From NCBI GenBank assembly GCA_002254335.1, contig NIVA01000054.1, positions 1 to 8,467 of the forward strand: a stretch of DNA of 8,467 nucleotides, written 5' to 3'. Both the position numbers and the translations under genes were made by a program. Source of the stretch: Bacteroidetes bacterium 4572_114 (lineage in GTDB: Bacteria; Bacteroidota; Bacteroidia; Bacteroidales; 4484-276). Below the pieces are notes generated by a model that was not told the DNA's origin, did no database searches, and saw nothing but the letters and a program-made list of their open reading frames with translations. Below, one piece after another: positions 1-6,411 of this stretch. Within the stretch, counting starts at the first letter, position 1. Each line of letters begins with the position of its first letter.

Positions 1-1760
1 TACATGTGAGGAAAAACAATGTTAAGGCTACTGCCGAAGTAAAGAATGCATGGGAAAATTTAAGGTCGGAGGATTTAGACAAATTGGGATTTCTGGACAA
101 CAACAGAGATATCGACCCAATGGTGCTCGCCTTATGGAACCAGGATAGCCCTTACAACGCCATGTGCCCTGCCGATCCAAACGGCCCTGGCGGACATGTT
201 TACGCCGGTTGTGTTGCAACTGCCATGTCGATGATAATGTACCACTGGAGATATCCTACCCAGGGGACCGGTAGCCACAGTTATTATGCACCAGGCTACG
301 GGACACAAACAGCAAATTTTGGCCAAACGAATTATGATTATTACGGAATGGTAAATTCATCCGACAATAAATATAATGAAATGATTGCACTGCTCCAATA
401 TCATTGTGGTGTAGCTGTTGACATGCAATATGGCTACGATGGTTCAGGTGCTTATAGCCCGGATGTTGTGCCTGCCATAAAAAACTATTTTGGTTATGCC
501 AGCAATGCACAAATAGTTTACCGTGGAAGCATCGTTACATGGAAGGCCTACCTGAACCAGCAAATGGATTGGTCTCAACCTGTATATTATGCTGGGTGCG
601 ACAACACTGGATGTCATGCCTTTGTAGTTGATGGCACACAAGAACAGTCCGATGACACCTATTACCATTTTAATTTTGGTTGGAGCGGATCAATGAATGG
701 TTTTTACCTGGTAACAAATGCCGGTGGATACAACCAGAGCAACTCCATGGTCAGGAATTTTATCCCAGACCCGGACAATTACCCTTATGCCCCACCGGAA
801 GAGCAGGTATTGCTTACCTGGCTCGATGGTACAATTGAAGATTGCAGTGGCCCAAAAGACAATTACCAGGATGATGTAAGTAGTAGCTGGCTGATCAGCC
901 CGCAATCCGAGCAGGATTCAGTTTCATATATCAAAATAGACTTTGAAAGGTTTGCCACAGAATCGGATGGTGATTTCCTGAGGATTTATGATGGCCCGGA
1001 CACCGGCTCCCCACTGTTGGGTGAATTTTCGGGAAATGAAATCCCTTCCACTGTCATATCAGAAAATAACCAGGTGTTGGTTACCTTCACCACCAATTCC
1101 AGTGTAACTGCAAATGGATGGATGCTCACTTACAAAGCTTATCAGCCAAGTTGGTGCAGCGGTATGGCAACCTATAGCGAGCCAACAGGGACTTTCAGTG
1201 ATGGAAGCGGAAGTTTCTATTATAACAACAACTCGGCATGTATGTTCCGCATAACACCCGAATGGGCAAATGAAACCACGTTATATTTCAATTACTTAGA
1301 CACTGAAGAAGATTATGACATAATTAAGGTATTTGATTATGACAACCAACAACTTCTGGCTGAGGTTTCGGGCACACAAACCCCTGATCCCATCGTTTCG
1401 CCAAGCGGACAGTTTTTTATCACCTTTAATTCAAACAGCTCGATCCGCAGCAATGGTTGGGAAGTTTATTATGAGGTTGGAAATGTTGGGGTTGAGGAAA
1501 ATAATAGTTTTACAAACTTAAAATTGTATCCTAACCCTGCACAAAACCTTGTAAACTTGTCATTTATAACCGGGGCATCCAAGAACCTTGAAGTAAGCCT
1601 AATTACTATGACCGGTATTACTGTTTACAATGATGAAATAACAAATTTTAATGGTGTTTACAGTCAGGCTATTGATGTGTCTGGCTTTGCCAAAGGGGTT
1701 TATTTTATCAGGATAAAAAGCGAACAAGGCAACATGGTAAACAAACTTGTGATTGAGTAG
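1..1760 (+). CDS. Secreted C10 (streptopain-like) cysteine protease with two CUB-like domains and T9SS sorting domain, 5' partial
   Basis: Extracellular cysteine endopeptidase of MEROPS family C10 (streptopain, interpain). The frame is open to the window edge, and its first residues align with the end of the propeptide of the paralogue at 6412, so signal peptide and most of the propeptide lie upstream. The GTG at 6 is not a credible start. Counting from that codon: catalytic Cys69 in AGCVATAM, catalytic His204 in GCHAFVVDG, and Asn223 in HFNFGWSG. Two CUB-like beta modules follow at about 265-377 and 384-490 (DFLRIYDG, IIKVFDYD), then a complete T9SS type A sorting domain at about 505-584, starting LKLYPNPAQN and ending in a KLVIE strand. 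It is closer to the third protease than to the second: both share NQxSPYN, GPGGH, MYxWRYP and QGTGSH. The usual NWGWGG reads NFGWSG, with Phe in place of the Trp next to the active-site Asn. A terminator follows 32 bases after the stop. Family assignment is firm; substrate is unknown. Confidence 0.93.
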   Translation, partial: HVRKNNVKATAEVKNAWENLRSEDLDKLGFLDNNRDIDPMVLALWNQDSPYNAMCPADPNGPGGHVYAGCVATAMSMIMYHWRYPTQGTGSHSYYAPGYGTQTANFGQTNYDYYGMVNSSDNKYNEMIALLQYHCGVAVDMQYGYDGSGAYSPDVVPAIKNYFGYASNAQIVYRGSIVTWKAYLNQQMDWSQPVYYAGCDNTGCHAFVVDGTQEQSDDTYYHFNFGWSGSMNGFYLVTNAGGYNQSNSMVRNFIPDPDNYPYAPPEEQVLLTWLDGTIEDCSGPKDNYQDDVSSSWLISPQSEQDSVSYIKIDFERFATESDGDFLRIYDGPDTGSPLLGEFSGNEIPSTVISENNQVLVTFTTNSSVTANGWMLTYKAYQPSWCSGMATYSEPTGTFSDGSGSFYYNNNSACMFRITPEWANETTLYFNYLDTEEDYDIIKVFDYDNQQLLAEVSGTQTPDPIVSPSGQFFITFNSNSSIRSNGWEVYYEVGNVGVEENNSFTNLKLYPNPAQNLVNLSFITGASKNLEVSLITMTGITVYNDEITNFNGVYSQAIDVSGFAKGVYFIRIKSEQGNMVNKLVIE

Positions 1761-1792
1761 ATCGTTTTTTTTTTTCATAATATATTTTTTGG

Positions 1793-1823
1793 GGCCGGGT
1801 CGATTGACCCGGCCTTTTTTTTT
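1793..1823 (+). terminator. Intrinsic terminator after the first C10 protease gene
   Basis: A perfect 9-bp stem, GGCCGGGTC (1793-1801) paired with GACCCGGCC (1806-1814), closes a 4-base GATT loop and is followed by nine T (1815-1823). No T-run exists on the other side for the opposite strand, so it acts on + strand transcripts. It ends the transcript of the upstream protease and insulates the next gene. A separate run of 11 T (1765-1775) sits just after the stop codon. Confidence 0.93.
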
Positions 1824-1980
1824 AAGCATCACTTTGTAAGAAGTAATCTTTTTTTGCAACAAACATGCCTTCAGCATTTTCCTTCTCTCTCTCATTCTCC
1901 CATCACCAAATCCTGAAAGCCTTCGATGACGCTATTTAACAGTACGAACAGTATCCTGCCCATGTGTGGCTTCGCTTAAC
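1824..1980. other. Gene-free spacer
   Basis: Part of the 382-base gap between the first and second protease genes. After the terminator the sequence is AT-rich, then pyrimidine-rich on the + strand (about 1870-1905). I see no gene, tRNA or convincing promoter. Open frames on the minus strand cross it, but they have no recognisable domain, and they run through the terminator or the octamer tract. Confidence 0.5.
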
Positions 1981-2100
1981 TTTCCACCTCGCCACTCCAT
2001 TCTTCCATTCCTCCACCTTTCCACTCTTCCATTCCTCCACCTTTCCACTTTTCCATTTTTCCATTCTTCCACTCCTCCACTTTTCCATTCTTCCATCTCC
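1981..2100. repeat. Degenerate 8-bp tandem pyrimidine repeat (consensus CCAYTCYT)
   Basis: CCA trinucleotides start at 1997, 2005, 2013, 2021, 2029, 2037, 2045, 2053, 2061, 2069, 2077, 2085 and 2093: thirteen in strict 8-base phase. Two more at 1984 and 1992 are also 8 apart but shifted by 3. The bases between are almost only C and T, giving units such as CCATTCTT, CCACCTTT and CCACTCTT. Strand asymmetry is extreme (pyrimidine on +, purine on -). The tract ends about 10 bases before the promoter box of the following protease gene. Because stops are rare in it, both strands stay open and give low-complexity translations, including a 59-codon in-frame extension of the next gene that I regard as false. 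Confidence 0.9.
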
Positions 2101-2110
2101 AAAAATGCCG

Positions 2111-2118
2111 TAACTTTG
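2111..2118 (+). promoter_or_regulatory. Bacteroidota-type -7 promoter box of the second C10 protease gene
   Basis: TAACTTTG matches the Bacteroidota -7 consensus TAnnTTTG. It lies 24 bases before the ATG at 2143, so the expected leader is very short. No TTTG box is visible at the -33 spacing, where the end of the octamer repeat lies. The position argues that translation starts at 2143 and not in the open frame further upstream. Confidence 0.7.
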
Positions 2119-2142
2119 CAGGAAACAATATCCCCCATCATT

Positions 2143-4284
2143 ATGAAAAAATTACTGCACACAATCGCTTTATCGCTGATAATGGCCAGCCTTTCAATTC
2201 CATCGATGTATGCCGGCAAGGTATCGTTATCAAAAATTGAAACTGTTGCTGTCAATTTTTATTGGGAACGGAGCTGCCAATACATCGAATTACAGCCATC
2301 CGACCTCAATATCACCGAAACCATTCCTATTTATCTTGATGGCAAATTGGTATATTATGCCGTGAATTTCAAGAAGGGGTTCATCCTGGTTTCCGCCTGG
2401 GATGAAGCAACCCCGGTGTTTGCATATTCATTTTCGGGTAATTACAAACAGCCTGACGCCCAAAAAAATGTTATGGCGTGGACCACACAATATGCCCGGC
2501 AAATTTTGTTTGCAGTTGAAAACAATGTTTCGGCAACGGAGGAAATTTCAAGTACCTGGAAAAAATATTCAGATCAAAATTTCACTTTAAAGGGTAAAAT
2601 AAAATTCCGCGATATAGAACCCATGCTCACTTCCACCTGGGACCAGGGGAGATATTACAACCAGATGTGCCCGCCCGATCCGCTTGGGGTTGCCGGGCAC
2701 TGTGTTACGGGCTGTGTGGCAACCGCCATGGGCCAACTTGCCTATTATTTCAGGCATCCCGAAAACGGTATCGGATCGTACTCTTATTATGATTCTACCT
2801 ACGGTACCATCTCTGCTGATTTTGGCAACACCACTTATAAATGGGATGAAATGGCAAACTCGTTGCAGGAAACCAACCTGGCCGTAGCTGAACTGATTTC
2901 CCACATGGGGGTTTCGGTGGATATGGTTTACGGGCCAAATAGTTCAGGGATGTACAATCACAAAGCTGCTTACTCGCTGAGGACATACTTCAAATACTCG
3001 CCCGAAACAGAATATGTTTACCGCGACAGCACAACAATGGATTGGGACAGTTTACTGATAACACACCTCGACAAAGGAATACCAATGTATTATGCCGGAT
3101 GGTCGGTGCCAAATATCAACGGCCATGCTTTTATTGTGGACGGGTACCAGGGCGATCATTTCTATCACTTCAACTGGGGCTGGGGCGGTTCCTACGATGG
3201 CTATTTTTATACCGAAGAACTCTCTCCGGGTGGCAATAACTTTAACCTTGCCCAGGAACTTATCATCAATTGCTTTCCTGATACGGCCAATTACACCTAT
3301 CCACAATATTGCAGCGGCGAAAAAATACTGACCTCTTTTAATGGTACAATCGTTGACGGTAGCGGCCCTTGCTATAACTATGGCCCAAACAGCGACTGTA
3401 GCTGGCTTATCGATCCACAAACAGAAATAGATTCGGTTACAGGCATTACACTTGACTTCCAGCAATTTGACTTTGAAAACGGGTACGATTTTCTAAATAT
3501 ATACGATGGTGGCAGTGAAAATGCACCGCTCATTGCAACGCTAACAGGAAATGAGCTACCGGCAGAAATCACTTCCGCTGGAAATAAACTTTTCCTTATA
3601 TTCCATTCAGATGACAACAATACAGCGCCCGGCTTTTTTGCCAGCTACTCAACCGAGCGCCCCGAATGGTGTAGCGGGATGACCGTGTTAACCGATCAAA
3701 CTGCTGAAATATCAGATGGTAGCCAATCATTTTACTATGAAAACAACACACTTTGCATGTGGCAGGTCATTCCACCCGATGCAGGCACAGTTACCCTGAA
3801 CTTTACAAAATTCCAAACCGAAGAAACCAACGATGTGCTAAAAATATTCGATCTTTCAAACAGCTCATTATTAGCCGAAATATCAGGGATATACAATCCC
3901 CAAAACCTTCCAGGGCCGGTAACCTCGCCAAGCGGCAAGATGTTCATAACATTTACCACCAATGGCGATACAAGGGCCGGTGGATGGGAAGCCTGGTATG
4001 AAACTGACCTCGTAGATATTTCAGAAACTTTAACCCATCCAAAAATTGAAGTTTACCCCAACCCGGCAAACAAATTGATCAATATTTCAATAAATGGAAA
4101 CGAAAGATCAGGTTTTCAAATCGAACTCTATAACTACCAGGGACAGTCCGTCCATCATCAAACCACATCAAATTCCAACTTTTTTCAACTGGATATTGCT
4201 TCTATCCCTGAAGGAATTTATCTGTTAAAAATTAATGATGGCAAAACGGCAAAGGTTTTCAAAATAGTAATAAAAGGAGAATAG
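2143..4284 (+). CDS. Secreted C10 (streptopain-like) cysteine protease, propeptide, two CUB-like domains, T9SS sorting domain
   Basis: Complete 713-residue protease precursor. ATG 2143 is chosen because it opens a classical Sec signal peptide (MKKLLHTIALSLIMAS..., cleavage probably after about residue 24) and lies just behind a TAnnTTTG box. The frame is open upstream only because it crosses the octamer repeat. Residues about 27-155 are a propeptide of the C10/Spi type that should keep the enzyme inactive until processed. The catalytic domain spans about 158-380: nucleophile Cys191 in TGCVATAM, His328 in GHAFIVDG, Asn344-Trp345 in FNWGWGG. CUB-like modules lie at about 390-503 and 510-620 (DFLNIYDGG, DVLKIFDL), each starting with CSG. 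The sorting domain runs from about 633 (IEVYPNPANK) to the end with GIYLLKI and KVFKIVIK. Its active-site sequence is the most canonical of the three paralogues. The next gene starts two bases after the stop. Confidence 0.95.
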   Translation: MKKLLHTIALSLIMASLSIPSMYAGKVSLSKIETVAVNFYWERSCQYIELQPSDLNITETIPIYLDGKLVYYAVNFKKGFILVSAWDEATPVFAYSFSGNYKQPDAQKNVMAWTTQYARQILFAVENNVSATEEISSTWKKYSDQNFTLKGKIKFRDIEPMLTSTWDQGRYYNQMCPPDPLGVAGHCVTGCVATAMGQLAYYFRHPENGIGSYSYYDSTYGTISADFGNTTYKWDEMANSLQETNLAVAELISHMGVSVDMVYGPNSSGMYNHKAAYSLRTYFKYSPETEYVYRDSTTMDWDSLLITHLDKGIPMYYAGWSVPNINGHAFIVDGYQGDHFYHFNWGWGGSYDGYFYTEELSPGGNNFNLAQELIINCFPDTANYTYPQYCSGEKILTSFNGTIVDGSGPCYNYGPNSDCSWLIDPQTEIDSVTGITLDFQQFDFENGYDFLNIYDGGSENAPLIATLTGNELPAEITSAGNKLFLIFHSDDNNTAPGFFASYSTERPEWCSGMTVLTDQTAEISDGSQSFYYENNTLCMWQVIPPDAGTVTLNFTKFQTEETNDVLKIFDLSNSSLLAEISGIYNPQNLPGPVTSPSGKMFITFTTNGDTRAGGWEAWYETDLVDISETLTHPKIEVYPNPANKLINISINGNERSGFQIELYNYQGQSVHHQTTSNSNFFQLDIASIPEGIYLLKINDGKTAKVFKIVIKGE
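4274..4280 (+). promoter_or_regulatory. Shine-Dalgarno sequence of the HigA-like gene
   Basis: AAGGAGA inside the last codons of the protease gene lies 6 bases before the ATG at 4287. None of the other gene starts in the window has so clear a ribosome binding site. With the two-base gap to the protease stop it suggests co-transcription, and possibly translational coupling, with the protease gene. Confidence 0.6.
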
Positions 4285-4286
4285 AA

Positions 4287-4523
4287 ATGAAAAAAAACCG
4301 GACTGTATTAAAATCTGAACAAGAATACGAAAGTGCATTACAAAGATTAGACGAAATATTTGATGTTGAATCAGGTCTTGATGAGGATAAAGAAGCAGAT
4401 CTCCTGGTTTTGCTGATTGAAAAATACGAAGAAGATAATTATCCCATTCCCGACCCTGATCCGGTAGAAGCCATAAAATTCATTATGGAACAAAAAAGTT
4501 TAAAATACCTTTCGAAGCATTAA
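4287..4523 (+). CDS. Truncated HigA-like antitoxin (N-terminal half only), orphan
   Basis: 78-residue acidic protein. Residues about 8-70 match the N-terminal region of HigA-family antitoxins (COG5499): a YESALQRLDEIFD helix, an acidic linker, LLVLLIEKYEE, NYPIPDPDPVEAIKFIMEQ. In full-length members (usually well over 100 residues) this region leads straight into a helix-turn-helix after the MEQ motif; here the protein stops at SLKYLSKH with TAA TAA. I found no helix-turn-helix coding sequence in any frame of the next 100 bases, so this is a deletion or junction and not a simple frameshift. HigB-type toxin genes normally lie directly upstream, but the neighbour is the protease gene and no RelE-like toxin is present. 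It could be a decayed antitoxin or a small protein retained to neutralise a toxin encoded elsewhere. It cannot bind DNA through the missing domain. Confidence 0.65.
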   Translation: MKKNRTVLKSEQEYESALQRLDEIFDVESGLDEDKEADLLVLLIEKYEEDNYPIPDPDPVEAIKFIMEQKSLKYLSKH

Positions 4524-4615
4524 TAAAAGATTATGAACTTGCGTGTTAATTATATTCTAATATATCTCCACACAAACAGAAAATTCTACACACTATAGCC
4601 ATTCGTTAAAAAAAG

Positions 4616-4623
4616 TACCTTTG
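4616..4623 (+). promoter_or_regulatory. Bacteroidota-type -7 promoter box of the ATPase-DUF3226 operon
   Basis: TACCTTTG matches TAnnTTTG and sits in the 183-base gap before the ATPase gene. It is preceded by an A-run, and I find no -33 TTTG box. Transcription would begin near 4630, giving a leader of roughly 75 bases that contains the inverted repeat at 4671-4692. This implies that the two-gene block is expressed independently of the upstream protease gene. Confidence 0.6.
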
Positions 4624-4670
4624 CAGCCCAGATATGGCTATGATAAAAAATAACACACGCTGATATTACA

Positions 4671-4692
4671 ATGAATTAAGTAAGGAATTCAT
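4671..4692. repeat. Inverted repeat in the leader of the ATPase gene
   Basis: ATGAATT (4671-4677) and AATTCAT (4686-4692) are perfect inverted copies separated by 8 bases. The match extends by ACA/TGT if one base is bulged out. It lies 14 bases before the start codon at 4707, downstream of the promoter box, so it could be an operator or an AU-rich leader hairpin affecting initiation. In such AT-rich DNA it may also be chance. Confidence 0.4.
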
Positions 4693-4706
4693 GTAAAAAA
4701 AATTCA

Positions 4707-5771
4707 ATGAAACTATTTCAGGTTGACATAAAGAAATTTAGAGGGTTTCCTAAACTTAAAATAGATGATTTTAAGGATTTGAACCTTATTGTTGGCAAAA
4801 ACAATTGTGGGAAGACTTCAATTTTGGAGGCTATTTTTCTAACCATTGGTATTTCAAATCCAAATTTGGCAATAAGTATTGATAGGCTTCGAGGGTTATT
4901 TCATGATGATAGGGAAGATTTCCAGTTTATCTTTCATAATTTATCTTACTCAAGCAATATTGAAATTGACACGAAATTTATTAATGAAACTCAATATCGA
5001 AGACTGATTATTAAACCTACATTTAATAAGGTCAAAGATATTGACATAAAGTCAAATATCCTTGCAAGTAACACTACTTCAACCGATAAAAATATTGACG
5101 GGATTGAATTTGATTTTTCAATTAAATCAGCTAAACAATCAAAAGATAAATTCAGAAAGGCAACAATTCAATTTACACCGGATGGTGTTAAAGTACAACA
5201 GCCAAATGATTATAACGAATCAATAATTGGGATATTCCTGCAGCCCACAACTTCAGTAATTGATTTATATAAAAGATTAGACAAAATCCTTGTTAAAAAA
5301 GCTGAAGATAGATTTATCAGAGCATTACAAAATATAGATAATAATATTATTGGGATTTCTTTAGGCGCCAAGAACATGATTTATTTTGATATTGGGATTG
5401 AGAGGTTAGTTCCAATTCAGATAATGGGCGATGGGACAATAAAACTATTATCATATTTAGCAACAATTGCAAATGCTGAAGATGGCATTGTATTAATTGA
5501 TGAAATTGAAAACGGTTTTCATTTCTCAATATTAAAAAGCGTTTGGGAATCTATTTATGATACTGCAAAACTATACAATGTGCAGGTTTTTGCAACAACC
5601 CACTCTTTTGAATGTGCAAAAGCCTTTAATGGCATAAACCCGAATAAACGGAAACAGGAAGATAGCACACGATTGTACCGTATTGAAAGGGAAAATAATC
5701 TTTTTAGGGCAATAAAGTATGACCCTGAAGTATTGGAATCATCCTTCGAGAGCAATTGGGAAATCAGATAA
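4707..5771 (+). CDS. ABC/OLD-type AAA family ATPase (AAA_15/AAA_21-like)
   Basis: 354-residue cytoplasmic ATPase of the SMC/RecF/OLD type. It opens with the usual beta strands (LFQVDIKKFRGF, DLNLIVGKNN). Walker A is GKNNCGKTS at 30-38. A long variable insertion at about 60-235 separates it from the ABC-signature-like MGDGTIKLLSYL at 240-251. Walker B IVLIDEIENGFH is at 261-272 with catalytic Asp265-Glu266, and the switch histidine is His299 in FATTHS. The C-terminal lid contains STRLYRIERENN. There is no TOPRIM nuclease domain in this chain, unlike OLD or GajA; the next gene supplies a TOPRIM-like protein one base after the stop. The pair therefore resembles AriA/AriB (PARIS) and RloA/RloB (AbiL), where the ATPase senses infection and restrains or activates the partner. 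That role is inference; the ATPase fold and motifs are seen directly. Base composition is clearly more AT-rich than the protease genes, suggesting separate acquisition. ATG 4707 is the only start giving the full first strand; no Shine-Dalgarno is evident. Confidence 0.9.
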   Translation: MKLFQVDIKKFRGFPKLKIDDFKDLNLIVGKNNCGKTSILEAIFLTIGISNPNLAISIDRLRGLFHDDREDFQFIFHNLSYSSNIEIDTKFINETQYRRLIIKPTFNKVKDIDIKSNILASNTTSTDKNIDGIEFDFSIKSAKQSKDKFRKATIQFTPDGVKVQQPNDYNESIIGIFLQPTTSVIDLYKRLDKILVKKAEDRFIRALQNIDNNIIGISLGAKNMIYFDIGIERLVPIQIMGDGTIKLLSYLATIANAEDGIVLIDEIENGFHFSILKSVWESIYDTAKLYNVQVFATTHSFECAKAFNGINPNKRKQEDSTRLYRIERENNLFRAIKYDPEVLESSFESNWEIR

Positions 5772-5772
5772 A

Positions 5773-6366
5773 ATGGAATCAATTAATAAATCTAAAATTA
5801 TTGCTGTTGAAGGTTCTGATGAAGTTAACTTCTTCAATGCATTACTTGAAAAATTAAATATTTCAGATATTCAGATCTTGAATTTCGAAGGAAAAACTAA
5901 ATTTTCATCAAGAATTAAATCCATTGTTAATATTCCTGGTTTCGATAAAGTAAAAATGTTTGCCCTGGTACGCGATGCTGACAATAAACCTCCGAAATCT
6001 GCATTCGACAGCATATTATCATCTTTAAAAGCAGCAGGTTTACCGCTACCTTCTGAAATAAATTCTTTCACAAAAACTAAACTTGCCATCGGGATATTCA
6101 TAATGCCTGGCGATGCAAAGCAAGGTATGTTAGAGGATTTGTGCATTAGGTCGATTGAACAATACCCGATCTATAATTGTATAAATAAATTTTTTGAATG
6201 TTGCGATAAGAAACCAAAAAACGAATCAAAGGCCAGGATACTTTGTTATCTTGCCACTAAAAACCCACTTGTAAATAGTCTTGGTTTAGGGGCCGTTAAA
6301 GGTCATTGGGATTTCGATTCCGATAATTTTATTGAAATCAAAGGGTTTTTTACCAAAATGCAATAA
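5773..6366 (+). CDS. DUF3226-type TOPRIM-like protein, partner of the upstream ATPase
   Basis: 197 residues from ATG 5773, one base after the ATPase stop (TAA-A-ATG). The longer open frame from 5719 overlaps the ATPase and lacks support, because the conserved core begins at KIIAVEGSDE. TOPRIM-like elements visible: Glu13 in AVEGSDE after the first strand, a central strand ending in the acidic pair Asp68/Asp70 (LVRDADN), and a further acidic site Glu121-Asp122 in GMLEDLC. The C-terminal part (ESKARILCYLA, then GAVKGHWDFDSDNF) fits what I know of DUF3226. TOPRIM domains bind metal and cleave or join nucleic acid; in split ATPase-TOPRIM systems this subunit is the toxic nuclease effector. Whether this protein cuts DNA, RNA or tRNA cannot be told from sequence. 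Tight spacing implies one mRNA and a stoichiometric complex with the ATPase. AT-rich like its partner. Confidence 0.82.
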   Translation: MESINKSKIIAVEGSDEVNFFNALLEKLNISDIQILNFEGKTKFSSRIKSIVNIPGFDKVKMFALVRDADNKPPKSAFDSILSSLKAAGLPLPSEINSFTKTKLAIGIFIMPGDAKQGMLEDLCIRSIEQYPIYNCINKFFECCDKKPKNESKARILCYLATKNPLVNSLGLGAVKGHWDFDSDNFIEIKGFFTKMQ

Positions 6367-6411
6367 TTTGACATAAACGATATTGTTATAAATTACTAAA
6401 TATTAAATCTT

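Noticed and set aside
1966..2142. 59-codon in-frame extension of the second protease starting at GTG 1966
   Set aside because: It translates the octamer repeat into low-complexity sequence, places the signal peptide internally, and starts upstream of the likely promoter box. ATG 2143 gives a normal signal peptide.
1932..2255. 107-codon minus-strand frame with repeated EEWKNG/ERWRNG units
   Set aside because: The repeats are the reverse translation of the octamer tract. It overlaps the promoter and start of a well-supported gene and has no recognisable domain.
4540..4580. AT-rich symmetrical stretch after the HigA-like gene as a terminator
   Set aside because: The inverted bases are all A/T with almost no loop, no stable stem and no T-run follow.
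4634..4663. Nine-codon leader peptide MAMIKNNTR in the ATPase leader
   Set aside because: Very short, no ribosome binding site, no regulatory codon run, and no terminator-like alternative structure downstream.
5719..5772. Longer version of the DUF3226 protein starting inside the ATPase gene
   Set aside because: The conserved TOPRIM-like core starts just after ATG 5773, and the extra 18 residues are only the ATPase end read in another frame.
6367..6396. Possible promoter before the third protease: TTTG (6367-6370) and TAAATTAC (6389-6396)
   Set aside because: The spacer is 18 bases and the -7 box lacks the TTTG core. TTGACA (6368-6373) with TATAAA (6387-6392) has a 13-base spacer, too short for a classic sigma-70 promoter. 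Not convincing either way.
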